DNA of 64,000 bases from Babesia bovis T2Bo (lineage: Eukaryota > Apicomplexa > Aconoidasida > Piroplasmida > Babesiidae), in assembly GCF_000165395.2 (NCBI RefSeq), contig NC_067396.1, forward strand, positions 744,001-808,000, read 5' to 3'. Under the pieces are notes generated by a model that saw nothing but the letters and a program-made list of their open reading frames with translations, was not told where the DNA came from and did no database searches. Shown in pieces: positions 46,527 through 58,931 of this stretch. A program made the translations under genes and the position numbers. The first letter of the stretch is position 1. The number at the start of each line of letters is the position of its first letter.

Positions 46527-47371
46527 CTGCTACACCATGACTCCACATGACTACCCCTAGGGCACTGTTGCGCCGAAGGCGCCCTTATAGAACTTTCAGC
46601 AAAAGTGCGACCAAACTTTTGTGAAACCTTTACCAAAACCAATAGTAAACATTTACTGAAAATACTACTAAAATTTTAATAGAATCACCACGAAACCTTT
46701 ACTAACAGTGCTACTGGAGTTTTACCATAGCGGCTATTAATACATTACGAAAGCTTTACTAACAGTGCTACGTAACTCTAAGAAAACACTCTGTAACCTT
46801 ATCCACATCACCATCCCTAACAGCTACTACTTTTATACTAAACTTCCATGTAACCTTTGATGAACATATCTACATTATCCCTAGTTATCGCGCCGAAGGC
46901 GCCACTACTTTGCCACTATGTCTTACCAAAAAACTCTAGTATCCCCCTTCCCTTCTTCTTTCCCACCATCAGTATCTCCCATGGACTCAGACTACCCTTC
47001 CTGAACAATCCTCTACAATGCGACCTCATATGAGTCCAGTCCAGTGGCCATATGGCTCCAAAGGCTAGATACAGTACCGCTACTAGCCAGGCTATGGTCA
47101 GTACAAATATCCAGGGGAGCCTGGTGGTGTAGATGAGTTGGTTGATTTCATAGTGCAGGCCTTTTTTGGAGCCATTCTTGAGGTGATCCCCTGTTAGTAC
47201 CTTGTCTAGTGTTCCCAGGAACTCGTGGCACTTCTTATGTGTACCTACTACACTATTACTACCCCTAGGGCACTGTTGCGCCGAAGGCGCCCTTATAGAA
47301 CTTTCAGCAAAAGTGCCACCAAACTTTTGTGAAACTTTTACCAAAACCAGTACTTAACTTTGACTGAATAT
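46453..47371. repeat. 0.9-kb segmental repeat, copy A (matches 58858-59776, same strand)
   Basis: Offset is exactly 12,405 bp. The portion covers part of the distal cassette and all of the middle cassette and looks identical by eye; divergence begins outside these limits. Confidence 0.8.
46916..47244 (-). other. ves1-beta terminal-exon cassette, middle copy (locus A)
   Basis: Same architecture as its neighbours, with its own TAGTAG acceptor at 47245-47250 and a preceding intron-like stretch carrying the 13-nt palindrome (47278-47290). It encodes the membrane helix LPWIFVLTIAW and a tail ending EFFGKT. The encoded exon is identical to that at 59321-59649. Confidence 0.8.
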
Positions 47372-47565
47372 ACGACAAAATTTTATTAAAATCACTACTA
47401 AACCATTACTAACAGTGCTACGTAACTCTAAGAAAACACTCTGTAACCTTATCCACATCACCATCCCTAACAGCTACTACTTTTATACTAAACTTCCATG
47501 TAACCTTTGATGAACATATCTACATTATCCCTAGTTATCGCGCCGAAGGCGCCACTACTTTGCCA

Positions 47566-50500
47566 CTACGTCCTACCAAAGAACTCCAATATCCCCCTTC
47601 CCTTCTTCTTACCAACCATCAAGATCTCCCATGGACTCAGACTTCCCTCCCTGAACCATCCCCTACAATGCGACCTCATATGTGTCCAGTCCAGTGGCCA
47701 TATGGCTCCAAATGCTAGGTACAGCACCGCCACTAGCCAGGCTAAGGTCAGTACAAAGATCCAGGGGAGCCTGGTGGTGTAGATTAGTTGGTTTATTTCG
47801 TGGTGGAGCCCCTTTTGGGAGCTAGTCGTGAGATTAGTACCCTCTAGGACCTTGTTCAGTGTCGTTAGGAAGTCGTGGCACTTCTTGTTCTGCGTACCAC
47901 CACCTACTACACTATTACTACCCCTAGGGCACAGTTGCGCCGAAGGCGCCCTTATAGAACTTTCGGCAAAAGTGGTACCAAACTTTTGTGAAACCTTTAC
48001 CAAAACTACAGCTACATTCTCTCTACACTATCCATACTACTATACTACAACTCACCTTTATCCTTGTGCAACTCCTTTACATCACCATACCCAAAGCCAT
48101 ACCTGTACAACACCGGTAGTACCCCGGTACATGATACGACAGAGGCACACTGACAGACTCCGCCGCCACCACCAGTGCACTTAGTACCATGTGTTCCTTG
48201 TCGGCATCCATTACCATCGCTACATCCACCTCCTCCCGGACCTACTACACCATTAATCCATATGATACGGTTGCGCCGAAGGCGCCACTATCTCCATAGG
48301 CGCGCCCTTATATAGCACTGTCTACACTACTCACCTCTGTGGCACTCTGAATCCTTACAACTAATCTGCTGGAACTCCCCTTTCAACCCCTCCAGTCCTG
48401 TCCTGAACCCCTCTATCAAATAGACCAACCATGACAGGTAGGTCCCAGCCATCAAGGGACTCAACTGGCCATACTGCTGGCCACTAAGAGGGGAAAGGAA
48501 TGGAGTACAGTTGTTTTTGCCATCGCTATATAGACACTTAAGGTTGCCAGCAGTGCCTCCACTGCAATTTTCACCGTATTTCTTGAGTGCCTCGACAACT
48601 CCGTCACTACCAATGGAAAGCATGTACAGTTTAGATTCCTCCTCTTTTCCTTTCAACCTAGCATACACTCCCTCTGCAGCACCACCACCCTGGTTTCCCC
48701 CAATATAGACTATATAGTAATAGAACCCAAAGAGGTCACCCAGAGTCCGTGGCACCGTGGGAGTGATACAAGCCAGTAGTCTCAGTAATACCACTAGGGA
48801 GCCACTCTGGCACTTTTCGGGGTCACAGTAGTACTCCAGGAGATGTGACAGTGTATTCCCAGTGCAGTGGGCAGGATATGTGCCAGGACTACCTACTACA
48901 CGATGAGTCCATGTGACTACCAAGGGGTCCTGATATACTAGGGTGGGACGTACCTGGTTGTGACAGTGATTCCTGTTTGTGGCTTCCAGTATTTAAATCT
49001 GTGCACAGCATGAGTCATTATTAGTTACTGTGGCGCCCAGGGGGTGCCCCTAGTGTATATATACAGTGCCTTAGGGGTACTACGAAGTGCTGGGACGTAC
49101 CTTTGAAGTGGTTCTCCCTGTTTTGGCCACCGCTAGTGCTACTACCAGTACTCTCTGCTTGCCATCCCATCGGAACTGGACAGTGCATGGGTGGTTTGCC
49201 AAAGTGTGGAGGTTGAATAGTATCCTTGGCTTCAATGTGGTCATCAATTTCGGGATAATCATTCACACCCTTGCCCTTTGTCAATCCACAATGCATATGT
49301 TCAACTGAATCACAAAGGAATAACATGAGTGGCGATTTTTTACCACTATAACATTTGCATTTCCCATTACTGGTACCTGCTACATCATTATTTCAGATGA
49401 AAACCATATGGTGAATACTATAGAACAATGTCTGCAATACTTACTTGATTTTTGACAAATCCAGTTCTCTTTCCCGGCGCCAACAAGTCCACTACCATAC
49501 CTACAACTCTGCCAGCCCAGCACAGTGTTCCCTCCTGCTCCTACTCCACTTTCCACTCCCACTGTGCATTGCTTCCTCAGGAAATAGAGCTGGTAGAAGC
49601 AGTGGTATACATATACCCTCAGTTGGTCCAGGCACTGGGCGGCCGAAAGGTCCATGTCAAAGCCAAAGAGCCCATTGGCATACATCCCATGGAGGGGGCC
49701 TGCAGAGTGTTAGTGACTAGTAGTGGTGGGTACCACTGTGAGTACTTACCAAACTGGGACACTTCCAGGTGGTACCCGCCGTAGCAGACTTGACCTTTCT
49801 CGGCAAGGTCCTTCTTGTTGCAATCCGTTTTATCTTCTTGCTTTTTGCCATAATTGGTGCACTTGTTATCAGTACCACTTCCGGCACCAGCACTCCCCGC
49901 AGCTGGAGGACCTACTACACCATTAGTCCACATGACTACCCCTAGGGCACTGTTGCGCCCCTGGCGCCCTTTTATATAGCACTAGAAGGGTACTCACCTG
50001 GTGGTGCCTGTGCCTTGTCCACCTCCTTCTCTATGGTCCCCTGGATACCGATGAGTACCAATGGGCAGTAGCCACAGGCGGCCAGTAGGTAGTGGGTAAT
50101 CTTGTCCTTCTGCAAGAGAGTGGTACTGGCATTAGTACTTTCACTATGAAGCTTTAATTCTCCCTTATCCTGCTGTTCCTTAGGTAATATACCCTTCATC
50201 TTGCCATCCATCCTCTCTACCAGTGCCTTGTACTTCTCACTATAGGGCAATGCACTTAGCCAGTATAGGATTTCCCGGATAGTACGGGGTTTCCTGGAAG
50301 AGGGAGTTTCATCTTTCTTAGTAGCCGCCTTCGGCGGCGTAATCACTCCCTTCGCCCCGGCACTACCTGCCCTGAAGTACCCACTGGCAAGGATGTGGAG
50401 TACCAATAGGGGGTACTTAGTACAGATGTCTTCAGTACTGCCTTTGGCAGCACCCAGTGCTCCACTATAAATACTGCTGTAGTACTCAGCTACACTATCT

Positions 50501-51666
50501 GGGTCACATTGGTACTACAGAGGAGGTGGACTTACCCTGAGGAGGACCATTCTTGAATTCCTGCCACGGTACTCCCTTATCCTTCCCTCCAGTCAACAAC
50601 GTTTGCACAAACTCTCCATTATTATTACCTACCACACCATAAGTCCACATGACCACCACTGGTTACTCACCTCCCTTCTCCTGATTCAACCTATCCAGGT
50701 CATAGCCCATGGCCGCCATGAATGAGCCGAGACCCTTATCGACCTCGTGTAGCTTTCCATCCTGGCTCCACCTCTTGCCACCACCCGTTAGGAACCCCAA
50801 CTGACTGAGTCCACTCCAGATGAGGCATACTGACCCTAGGAAAATACGGGCCAGGAGGTGGACCTCTGTAGTACTGTTGGTAGTACTGCTACAATTACGT
50901 ACCCTGGGCGGCCTTCACTGGGTTGACAGTAACTGCACTACCAGCCGATCCGGATCCTCCGACACCTACTACACAATTAGTCCACATGACTACCAGTGGG
51001 TACTTACCAGTGGTACCATTGACTATGTTCGTCCATAAGGCCGAGTCCTTGTTGTAGGCTGACTTATAGCAATTGTTCGCAGAGGCACAGGTACAAGTAC
51101 CACTAGAACCGGTACAACAACCGCCAGCACCACCACCAGGACATGTACACTTCCCTCCTATCCCAGTTTCCGTATCTAGACAACAGACTTCCTTGCCTTT
51201 CTGCCACCCAACCCACTTCTGTAGTCCCTGTGCCAACTGGTCTATCAGTGCCTTTATGACCTCGGTACCACCAGCACAGGTAGTGGTAGTACTGGCAGCA
51301 CTAGTGCTATCACTAAGGAGTCCCAGGTCAGTGAGCACTGGCTTTACTATGGACTGTTCCTGGTCTAGGAGTATGTCATTCCAGTTCCTCCCAGTGCTGG
51401 GACCAGGGTACTCCGGGGACCTGGCATCATACAGTAGGTCCTTCACTGCCTTGGCCAAGTAGCACAAGCAATCTGTATAGCAATGTAGGTGCTACTGTGA
51501 GTAATATTGACTTACGAGGGCCATTACTAGTGCTTGGTGGCGGCTGTGCCGCCTTGTTGCTTTTACCATCCCTACCAGTAACCCTCAGGACCCAGTCAAT
51601 GGCCTCCTTCAGGTTGGTGGGAGCCTGGGTGAGGCTGTTGTAAGGGGTCCAGGCCTGTGCTGCCAT
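47566..51666 (-). CDS. ves1b: ves1-beta VESA1 antigen gene, about 13 exons (locus A)
   Basis: Variant antigen subunit for the infected-cell surface. ATG at 51666. Approximate exons: 51666-51516; 51472-51008; 50968-50904; 50859-50672; 50628-50535; 50510-50001; 49910-49752; 49710-49444; 49376-49103; 49002-48957; 48891-48353; 48240-48046; 47903-47566. It starts with 'APTNLKEAIDWVLRVTG' and 'CLCYLAKAVKDLLYDA', has Cys-rich and conserved 'HLLARIFLGSVCLIWSGLS', 'IREILYWLSALPYS' and 'GQQYGQLSPLMAGTYLSWL' blocks, and ends with one membrane helix and a basic tail. No N-terminal signal peptide, as usual for VESA1. The final-exon choice is ambiguous: two further terminal exons follow. Exon limits read by eye from GT-AG sites and frame. 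Confidence 0.75.
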
Positions 51667-51959
51667 TATGTTACCACCCCTTGTTTCGAGAGTGTCCAGT
51701 GAGAGTCAGTGGTAGTCAAGGTCAATGTATCGGGGTGGAATCCTATATAATACAGTGGCGCCTTCGGCGCGACAGTGTCCTAGGGGATTCCACTATAACA
51801 ATAGCACAACCACCAAGGCAGTACCTGGTGGAATCCCATAGAATAGTATGCGCGCCACCAATCTACGGGCGCGCTCAGTATATGTAGGATTCCACCCCGA
51901 TAGCCAGACCACTGCCTCACCACTGTGAGTACTCTTGAGTACTTCTAAAGGCACTGATA
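51667..51959. promoter_or_regulatory. Quasi-palindromic bidirectional promoter region between divergent ves genes
   Basis: 293 bp between the ATGs of ves1-beta (minus) and ves1-alpha (plus). Outer arms 51728-51745 and 51885-51902 are near-perfect reverse complements (TATCGGGGTGGAATCCTA), and a second inner pair (GGATTCCACTAT-type) lies near 51785-51797 and 51829-51842. A 13-nt GC palindrome sits at 51758-51770. Divergent ves1-alpha/ves1-beta genes sharing a quasi-palindromic intergenic region is the known form of the B. bovis locus of active transcription. Confidence 0.8.
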
Positions 51960-54900
51960 ATGGCCCTGAAAAACGCTTTCACGCCGAAGGCGTCACTAAC
52001 CGACGCTCCCACCAACCTGAAGGAGGCCATTGACTGGGTCCTGAGGGTAACTGGTAAGGATGGTAACAATAACAATGGAGGTACGTTACTGTAGACACAT
52101 AGATAGTATGCGCGCCCGTGGAGATGTTACCTGACACTGTCCATTACAGTGGCGCGCCCAGTACTATAGAACTTACTTTGATACAGAATGTATATGTGGC
52201 CTGGCGGCGGCAGTGACTGACCTCCTGCAGTCAGTAGAACTACAGTACCATGGTAAGTAACCAGTACTAGAAGTAGTACTATCTAGTACCACTACTGGTA
52301 TACAGTACCTCATGGTGTCCTATAGGCTATCAAGGTGATTCCAATGGCAGTGGTAAAGGTGGCCCCCCCAAAAAGAGAGTCACAGAGTGCCTTAATGGAC
52401 TATTCTCTCTAGTCCAGGGACTAGGTGGCACTGCAGTGGTCCGGACCTACATGGATCAGTTGGCACAGGTACTCAGTGCACTCGTTGGGTGGAGTAAGAT
52501 AGATAAGTGTTGGGGCAGTGGTGACAGTGAGAAGTGCAAGGGTGGTGGTAGTAGCAATGAACACGGCGAAAAGACTGGCTGCGAGTATCTACAGGATGTA
52601 AAGCATGAGAATAAGTGTGGTGATTGTGGGTGTATGAAATGGAATGTGACCAATGCGGACAACGAAGGAACACCGCTGGGCAGGAAGTGTACAAGGTGTA
52701 GTGATAGTGGTGATAGTGCTCATAGGTGTAGCTGTAATACTGGTGGCAGCAGCACCTGTACTGCTGAGAGCTGCCAGTGCTATAAAAAGGGCAAATGCTG
52801 CAAGTGTTATTGTAAGGGAAAGGGGTGTGGATGTAAGGATGCCAAGTGTAGTTGTGATAAGGAAATGAAGGACGAGGACAGCTATTTATCAGCTTATCGC
52901 AAGCGAAATACCAGCTGGGTTGATGGTGGAATCAGGGCCACTTGGTTGAATCTGGAGGAAGTTCCTTACAGTGGCTATCCAGTGACCCCCTCCCAACGTC
53001 GCCACCACTGTGCCCGCATCCTACTAGGCTCAGTATGTCTCATTTGGAGTGGGCTCACGTATATGTATTGGACTGGAAAGTACCACAAGGGTAGTCCCCG
53101 ATGGAACAATCACATCTTGGATGGTAGTGGTATGGATGATGGTACACTATCCCAATGGTTACAGGCCCTAGGGTTTCCTAGGGAAATGTTGAATAACCAT
53201 GGTCCTGGTAATAGGTTGGATGCTATTATATGGGATGGGATTAGGGGTATGTTATATTTGGGATTCCCGCATACCAGTTACAATGCTGCCCATGGCAGTG
53301 ACCATGATGATAATACATTCAGACAACCGGCTGGTATGAACTATGCTGGATATATACATACCGTAGACAGGGGTGCATTTGATAGTAGTGTCTTTAAGGG
53401 CACTGGTGACACTAAAATTGACAAGAACAAACAAGGTGCCCTCTTCAAGCTGTATATTCTATCATGTGCCTACTTTACTGGATTGCAGAAGAAGACTAAT
53501 ACTCAGACCACTACCAGTACCACTCCTAGGACCATCCGTGAGATCCTCTACTGGCTCAGTGCACTGCCCTATAGTCCGGCATATAAGGATATGCTGGACT
53601 ATGCTAAGGAGAGACTCAAGAAAGAAGCACCAGATGTTGGAGGCAAAAGGCAACTTTCGTTCTACCAACAAGGCCGTAATGCGCCCATCACAGTTGATGA
53701 ATACAACCTTTTTGCCCACTTCCAAGCAGTGACTCAGTATTGCCCACTGGTCCTCATAGGTATCCAGGGTGGATTACACAGTACTAAAGGCACTGACAAG
53801 ACTACAGAACCACCTATCCATTCACTCTACGCTAACACTGAATGCCACTTCACCTACCCAGAAGTTAAGATTCAAGCATACAACCAGGTGGTCCACTACA
53901 TTAGGGCTCTATTCTACCAACTCTATTTCCTTAGGAAGCAATGTGCCGTGAAGGTTGCTCTAGGAGGTAAATGGCGTGAGTGTAGGTATGGTAATGGGGT
54001 AGTCTCCAAGGGGGTGATCAGCTGGATGTGCCTGGGGTGTAACCCCATGGAACATGATAGGAAAAAGAGGGTTGATAAGGTAAAGGAGGGATTAGTGGGG
54101 GTGAAGGAGAGTGATAAGCTCGCAGGGGGGCTAAAAACATTATTGGAAAAGATTGGTGAGGTGGTGGTACAGTTGGGTAATGCCCAGGAGGAATTGGAAA
54201 AGAGTGGTGGTAATGTGAATATTGCACTAGCGGCAGTAAAGAAAGTATCAGGGGTGAATGGGAGTGATCTAAAGGGGGTACTAGAGAAGGTAATAGAGGT
54301 AGTACAGGAGGTAGTGGAGAAACTAGTGGAGGGGGTGAAGGAAAAGGTGAAGGCACTAGAGGAGATAAAGAAGACACTAGAGGCGGCTAAGGAGAAACTA
54401 GAGGAGGCTAAGAAAACTCAGGAGGCACTAGAGGCGGCTAAAGGGGAACTAGAGGGGGCTAAGGGGGCACTAACGACGGCTAAGAAGGCGTTTCCCGGTA
54501 GTAGTAGTGATATTGATCCATGTAAGAACATAGTGAGTGCTACTATCGATGGGCTACACAAGGCATTACAGCTGTTGAAGGACGCAGTCCAACAGATCAT
54601 GGAAGCAACAAGGAAAGATACGACAGAGTTCCAAGATGCCATTTTTTCTGCTACTTATACAGCAGACGTAGTTACTGAAGTTGAGAAACATCAAGCAAAA
54701 CAGAAGGTAACATTGGATGCATTATCGACGCTCGTCTCAGCCATAGAAGACCTCCTCTCCATCTGCAACACTCCCAAGTGCCCTGGATGTACAAAACACA
54801 GCGACAAGTGTGGCCAACCACCAAAGCCCACTGTCTGTCAGACCTGCCTCCAACCCACTACCACTGGTGTCCCCTCCCCCCTCCAGGCCTTCCTCGAGGA

Positions 54901-56221
54901 TCGGTTACCAGGCTTTAGTTGTAAAGAGGTACCGGACACCGAGAATCCAGAGTACCCTCCTGCAGCATCCCACCTACGACACTGTGGTGGTTCCGGCCAG
55001 TGCTGCCCATTGCCAATGGGTTTTAGAGGGCAATTCCATGAGGGCAGCATCCGTGATTGTACCGGCCAACGCCTTTATGGCATCCTCTACTTCTTTAGTA
55101 ACGAGAACATGATGCAGTCATGTGTTTATACATTGGTGAGAGTTACAGCAGCCCTCAGTGCCACCACACCACAGGTACTGGGTGATGTATTCGGGTTCTT
55201 TAGGGGTGGTGTGGGAAACAAGGAAAGGGGGAAGCCACAGAAGGGAGAGGAGACCAGTTGTGAGCACACAGGTAATCCTAGTGAGTCCTCTGAGGCTAAC
55301 AAGAGTAAATACTTTTGCGGCTGGTGTGCCTCTGGGTTACGTGAAGAAGTAAAGAAGATAGAGTGGATCCAAAAGATAACGGGTGGTGACGACTACAGGG
55401 AGAGTGTCGGTAAAGCGTTAAGAGATATTAAGGGCAGTGACAGCACTGCTACTACCACTGCATATTCCAGCACTGGTACCACCACTACTTCCCTCTCGGC
55501 ACTGACCAAGGACTCAGAATACCTCTCCCCCCTAACCGGTGAACTCTATACAGCAGTGAGTGCCACATTCGGTAACACATACCTCTCATGGGTACTCTAT
55601 CTATCAGATGCACTTCATTGGGGATTACAGTCACTGTCTGAGGCATTCCAACAGATTGAATGCCGTGGCTGTAAGGGACAATGTGACCCCAATAAGTGTA
55701 AGAAGGGGAGTCATGGTGGGACGGATAGTGCACAATGTAACTGCTCTTCAATCGTATCATGTACCGGGGTACTGCCGGTGTTGTATAGACATGGCTTCAG
55801 TTATGGTAACCCATTCAATCTGGAGGGGTACCAGCAGAAGGAAAAGGACGAGGGAGATTATAGTATTACAGACACGAAGAGTACTAAGAAGTGCCATCAA
55901 TTCTTGGACAGTCTCAGTGCAGTGATCAATAAGAAGAAGGAATCCGATCAGAAGGACCAGGACAACCACCCCCTCACCAACCTCCTCTCCCAGGTCGGTA
56001 AACTCCAATACGACATACGGCTCCCCTGGATCTTTGTACTGACCATAGCCTGGCTAGTAGCGGTACTCTACCTTGCCTTTGGTGCCATATGGCCATTGGA
56101 CTGGACACATATGAGGTCACACTGGTTACGGGGTGGAGAACACCAGTGGCAATGTATGTGGTATAAGGTGATGACGGGGCGCAAAGGAATGGAACTGGTG
56201 GAGTATTTTGGTAGGAGGTAG
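51960..56221 (+). CDS. ves1a: ves1-alpha VESA1 antigen gene, intact
   Basis: 1,360 residues from three exons: 51960-52080, 52187-52252 and 52326-56221 (introns 106 and 73 nt; phases agree). Subunit of the variant erythrocyte surface antigen. Order: 'APTNLKEAIDWVLRVTG' start; a Cys/Lys-rich domain (about residues 140-230, many CxC and KCC motifs); conserved middle with 'ILLGSVCLIWSGLTYM' and 'IREILYWLSALPYS'; a Lys/Glu/Ala coiled coil (about 640-800); second Cys-rich block; 'YLSPLTGELYTAVSATFG'; one membrane helix near residues 1290-1315 (LPWIFVLTIAWLVAVLYLAF); a tail of about 43 residues. No signal peptide. No internal stop seen, so it could be expressed. Shares most of its length with the pseudogene at 39654-43298. 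Confidence 0.88.
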
Positions 56222-56956
56222 TGGCAAAGTAGTGGCGCCTTAGGCGCAACAGTGCTGTAATGTGGTAGTTAGTATCATGTTATGAAAACGTTCCCCAGTG
56301 AGTATTCATGTCCTATGAAACACCAAGTGAACAAAAAATGGATAGTCAGTACCATATAGTGTAACTACATAGTGACCACACGATGTCTACTCTGCGTGGG
56401 TATCCCTAATTGATATAGACTGTGTCCCGCTACAGGTCTAAACATTATTGTTACAACATGCAACACGTTCTCTAGTCTACACAGTATTATACATATTGTC
56501 CCCGCACAAAGGTGTGCTTAGTGGGGGCACTATTTATGTTGGTGTTACCCTGGTGGGGTTTTTAGGATGCTAGGGCCACACCATGATGGGGCACTGGATA
56601 GGGGGTTGAATGGTAATACTGGCAGTTGATAGGCACTGATCTGTGACCATCACAGTACATAGTCCAATTAGCAAGCATTAGCCAATTCACTTCCAGGACT
56701 CCTGTCGTTATTACTGTGGATACCCTAATAGAGGTAGTGATATCTACTAGTGTAGAGGGTGATGTACAGGGTAGTGTATACTTGGGGGTAGTGATATCAC
56801 TGGGTACTACGGGTATCTACAAAGTCTATTGAATGCGATAGGCCGAAAAATATTCATCGTTGTAATTACTCGCAGATGTAGCTATTGTAAGACATCAGGG
56901 TATTTGTATTTCCATTTAGCTATGCTAATGTTTGTTTTTGAAATTGAACAATAATG
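56222..56956. other. Gap between ves1-alpha and SmORF
   Basis: About 735 bp with 3' ends on both sides (convergent). It contains a variant of the GC palindrome just after the ves stop (56235-56247, with TTA in place of TTC). No gene seen. Confidence 0.5.
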
Positions 56957-57520
56957 TTAAAATAGACGCAACAGCCTCTGCTGTTCCTCACTGTATGAGA
57001 AAAAACCCCTAATACGTCTTTCTGTTGCTGGAGATATCGGTTCATTACAGTCCAGTGGTACCTTTTCCGCCAAATAACTTGGTATCGCATAACGTAGAGC
57101 GGCTCTGTTTATGGGCTTGGATTCCAGATACCATTCAACAGAACACACTGAGAAAAACTCTCTAATTTCTTTTTCCACCCAAGGACTTATTGGTTCATTA
57201 CAGTCCCTTGGTACGGCATTATACAAATGCCATGGCAGTTTGTCACGAAGATATCTCCTGTTTTGGGGCTTGGGTAACAGATACCATTCAACAGAGTACT
57301 TGGGTGGATTTACAATATCAGCATGTTTGGGGGTGTCAATTCTAGTTGGTTCCGGTACTTCTACAAGTTCAGTGGCCTGTTCCTTTTCCTTGCTGCAGAC
57401 TCCTTTGTCCAATCCTTCTTGCGTGGATTGTTCCTGGGCTACCTCAGTAGAAGTGACAGTGGCAGAGAACCCCAATGCCCCCACCAGACAGACTTTCCAT
57501 AGCATGTTGAAGGCTACCAT
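56957..57520 (-). CDS. SmORF-family secreted protein, intact
   Basis: 187 residues, ATG at 57520, single exon. N-terminal signal peptide (MVAFNMLWKVCLVGALGFSA) with likely cleavage near ATVTS/TEV. A charged linker is followed by two repeats of about 50 residues sharing VEWYL, a Pro-x-Asn-Arg step and DCNEPISP, then a short C-terminus. SmORF genes accompany ves genes in B. bovis; their molecular role is not settled. The copy at 38202-38760 is its broken paralogue. Confidence 0.88.
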   Translation of the reverse strand: MVAFNMLWKVCLVGALGFSATVTSTEVAQEQSTQEGLDKGVCSKEKEQATELVEVPEPTRIDTPKHADIVNPPKYSVEWYLLPKPQNRRYLRDKLPWHLYNAVPRDCNEPISPWVEKEIREFFSVCSVEWYLESKPINRAALRYAIPSYLAEKVPLDCNEPISPATERRIRGFFSYSEEQQRLLRLF

Positions 57521-58602
57521 CTTAGTAAAGTTAGTAGAAAGTGAGATTCCTAACTGTTGGAATCATAGTTGTTGTCCTGCCCCCCATGAAGAGTACTGGT
57601 TCCATGCATATTACATGCGTTTCTCAGGAATAGAGCTCTCTACAATACTTTTCAGTATATAATTGCTGTTAGGGACACTGGTGTGATATTGATGTGGAAT
57701 GCGACAGGTTGATGCATTCCAGATATCGATACTACAACAGACCGCATAGCGATATAGACTAGACATGACAATATCATTACGACGGTTTCCATATAGTGAT
57801 ATGTTACATCTCTATTCTATGGCACTGTTGTATTTATTGGCCAAGTATTCTTCGTTATTCATAGGAGATTATTACAGTGTACTGGTGGTATACAAGTGCT
57901 GCGAGGCATGTATAGAGGTGGGTTCCGGTAGAGCGCTGTCTAATTTCAATAGTCTCCAGTAGTAGAAATCAATTAAAAAGCAATAAGGATGGCCACTCCC
58001 TAGGCACTGATGAATGCCGAATTTCCATCTCCGTTGCAGTCACATAGCCGTGGTATTCCGTGGCCGTCCCTAGTATACTCGAATGAGTCAGTATGACATC
58101 GTACAATGTTAGTAACTTATCTACGTGGCAGCACTATATGATACTCCCCTAGGGTACCACTTGGCGAATCTGGAGTACCTAACCTAATACCCCTATAGAT
58201 CCCCTTCTGCACTAACCCGAAGACCTGCAACTTTTCTACTAACATTTCACCAAAAGTAATGCCAAACCTTAACCGAAACCATTACCAAACATTTACTGAA
58301 AATGCTAAGAAAATTTTAATAAAATCTCTACGAAACTTTTGCTAACATTGCTACTAGAATTCAATGAAACTATTATAAATAAAGTCACTGAATTTCCAGG
58401 AATTTCCCGCCTAAAAATGCCAGTAACATTATCCATAGCAGCATCCCGAATGTTTAGAACTTTTTTAGCAAAATTTTGCCAAAACTGCAATCACAATTCT
58501 ATTTAATCTTTACTAACATTGCTACTACTTTCCTATGAAACCTTTGATGAACATATCTACATTATCCCTAGTTATCGCGCCGAAGGCGCCACTACTTTGC
58601 CA
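57521..58602. other. Gap between SmORF and ves1-beta cassettes (locus B)
   Basis: About 1.1 kb. Presumed SmORF promoter near 57,530-57,800. From about 58,200 the sequence becomes the CCAAAACTTTTACTAA-rich spacer type also seen between cassettes at locus A. The GC palindrome is at 58577-58589. Confidence 0.55.
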
Positions 58603-58931
58603 CTATGTCTTACCAAAAAACTCCAGTATACCCCTTCCCTTCTTCTTACCCACCATCAGTACTTCCCATGGACTCAGACTACCCTTCCTGAACCATCCTC
58701 TACAATGTGACCTCATATGTGCCCAGTCCAGTGGCCATATGGCACCAACGGCTAGATAGAGCACTGCCACTAGCCACGCTACCGTGAGGACAAAGATCCA
58801 GGGGAGCCTGGTGGTGTAGATGAGTTGGTTGATTTCGTGGTGGAGCCCTGATGAGGACCCATTCTTGAGGTGGTCACCTGATAGGACCTTGTTCAGTGTC
58901 TTTAGGAACTCGTGACATTGCTTCTTCTGAC
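58603..58931 (-). other. ves1-beta terminal-exon cassette, distal copy (locus B)
   Basis: Paralogue of 46198-46526: KQCHEFL start, membrane helix, 'WPLDWAHMRSH' (Ala instead of Thr) and end EFFGKT. The 3' splice site TAGCAG and upstream intron module are kept. No own start codon or upstream exons. Confidence 0.8.

Noticed and set aside
54018..54377. 119-codon Pro/Ser/Leu-rich minus-strand ORF
   Set aside because: Antisense of the Lys/Glu/Val-rich coiled coil of ves1-alpha; composition is explained by the coding strand.
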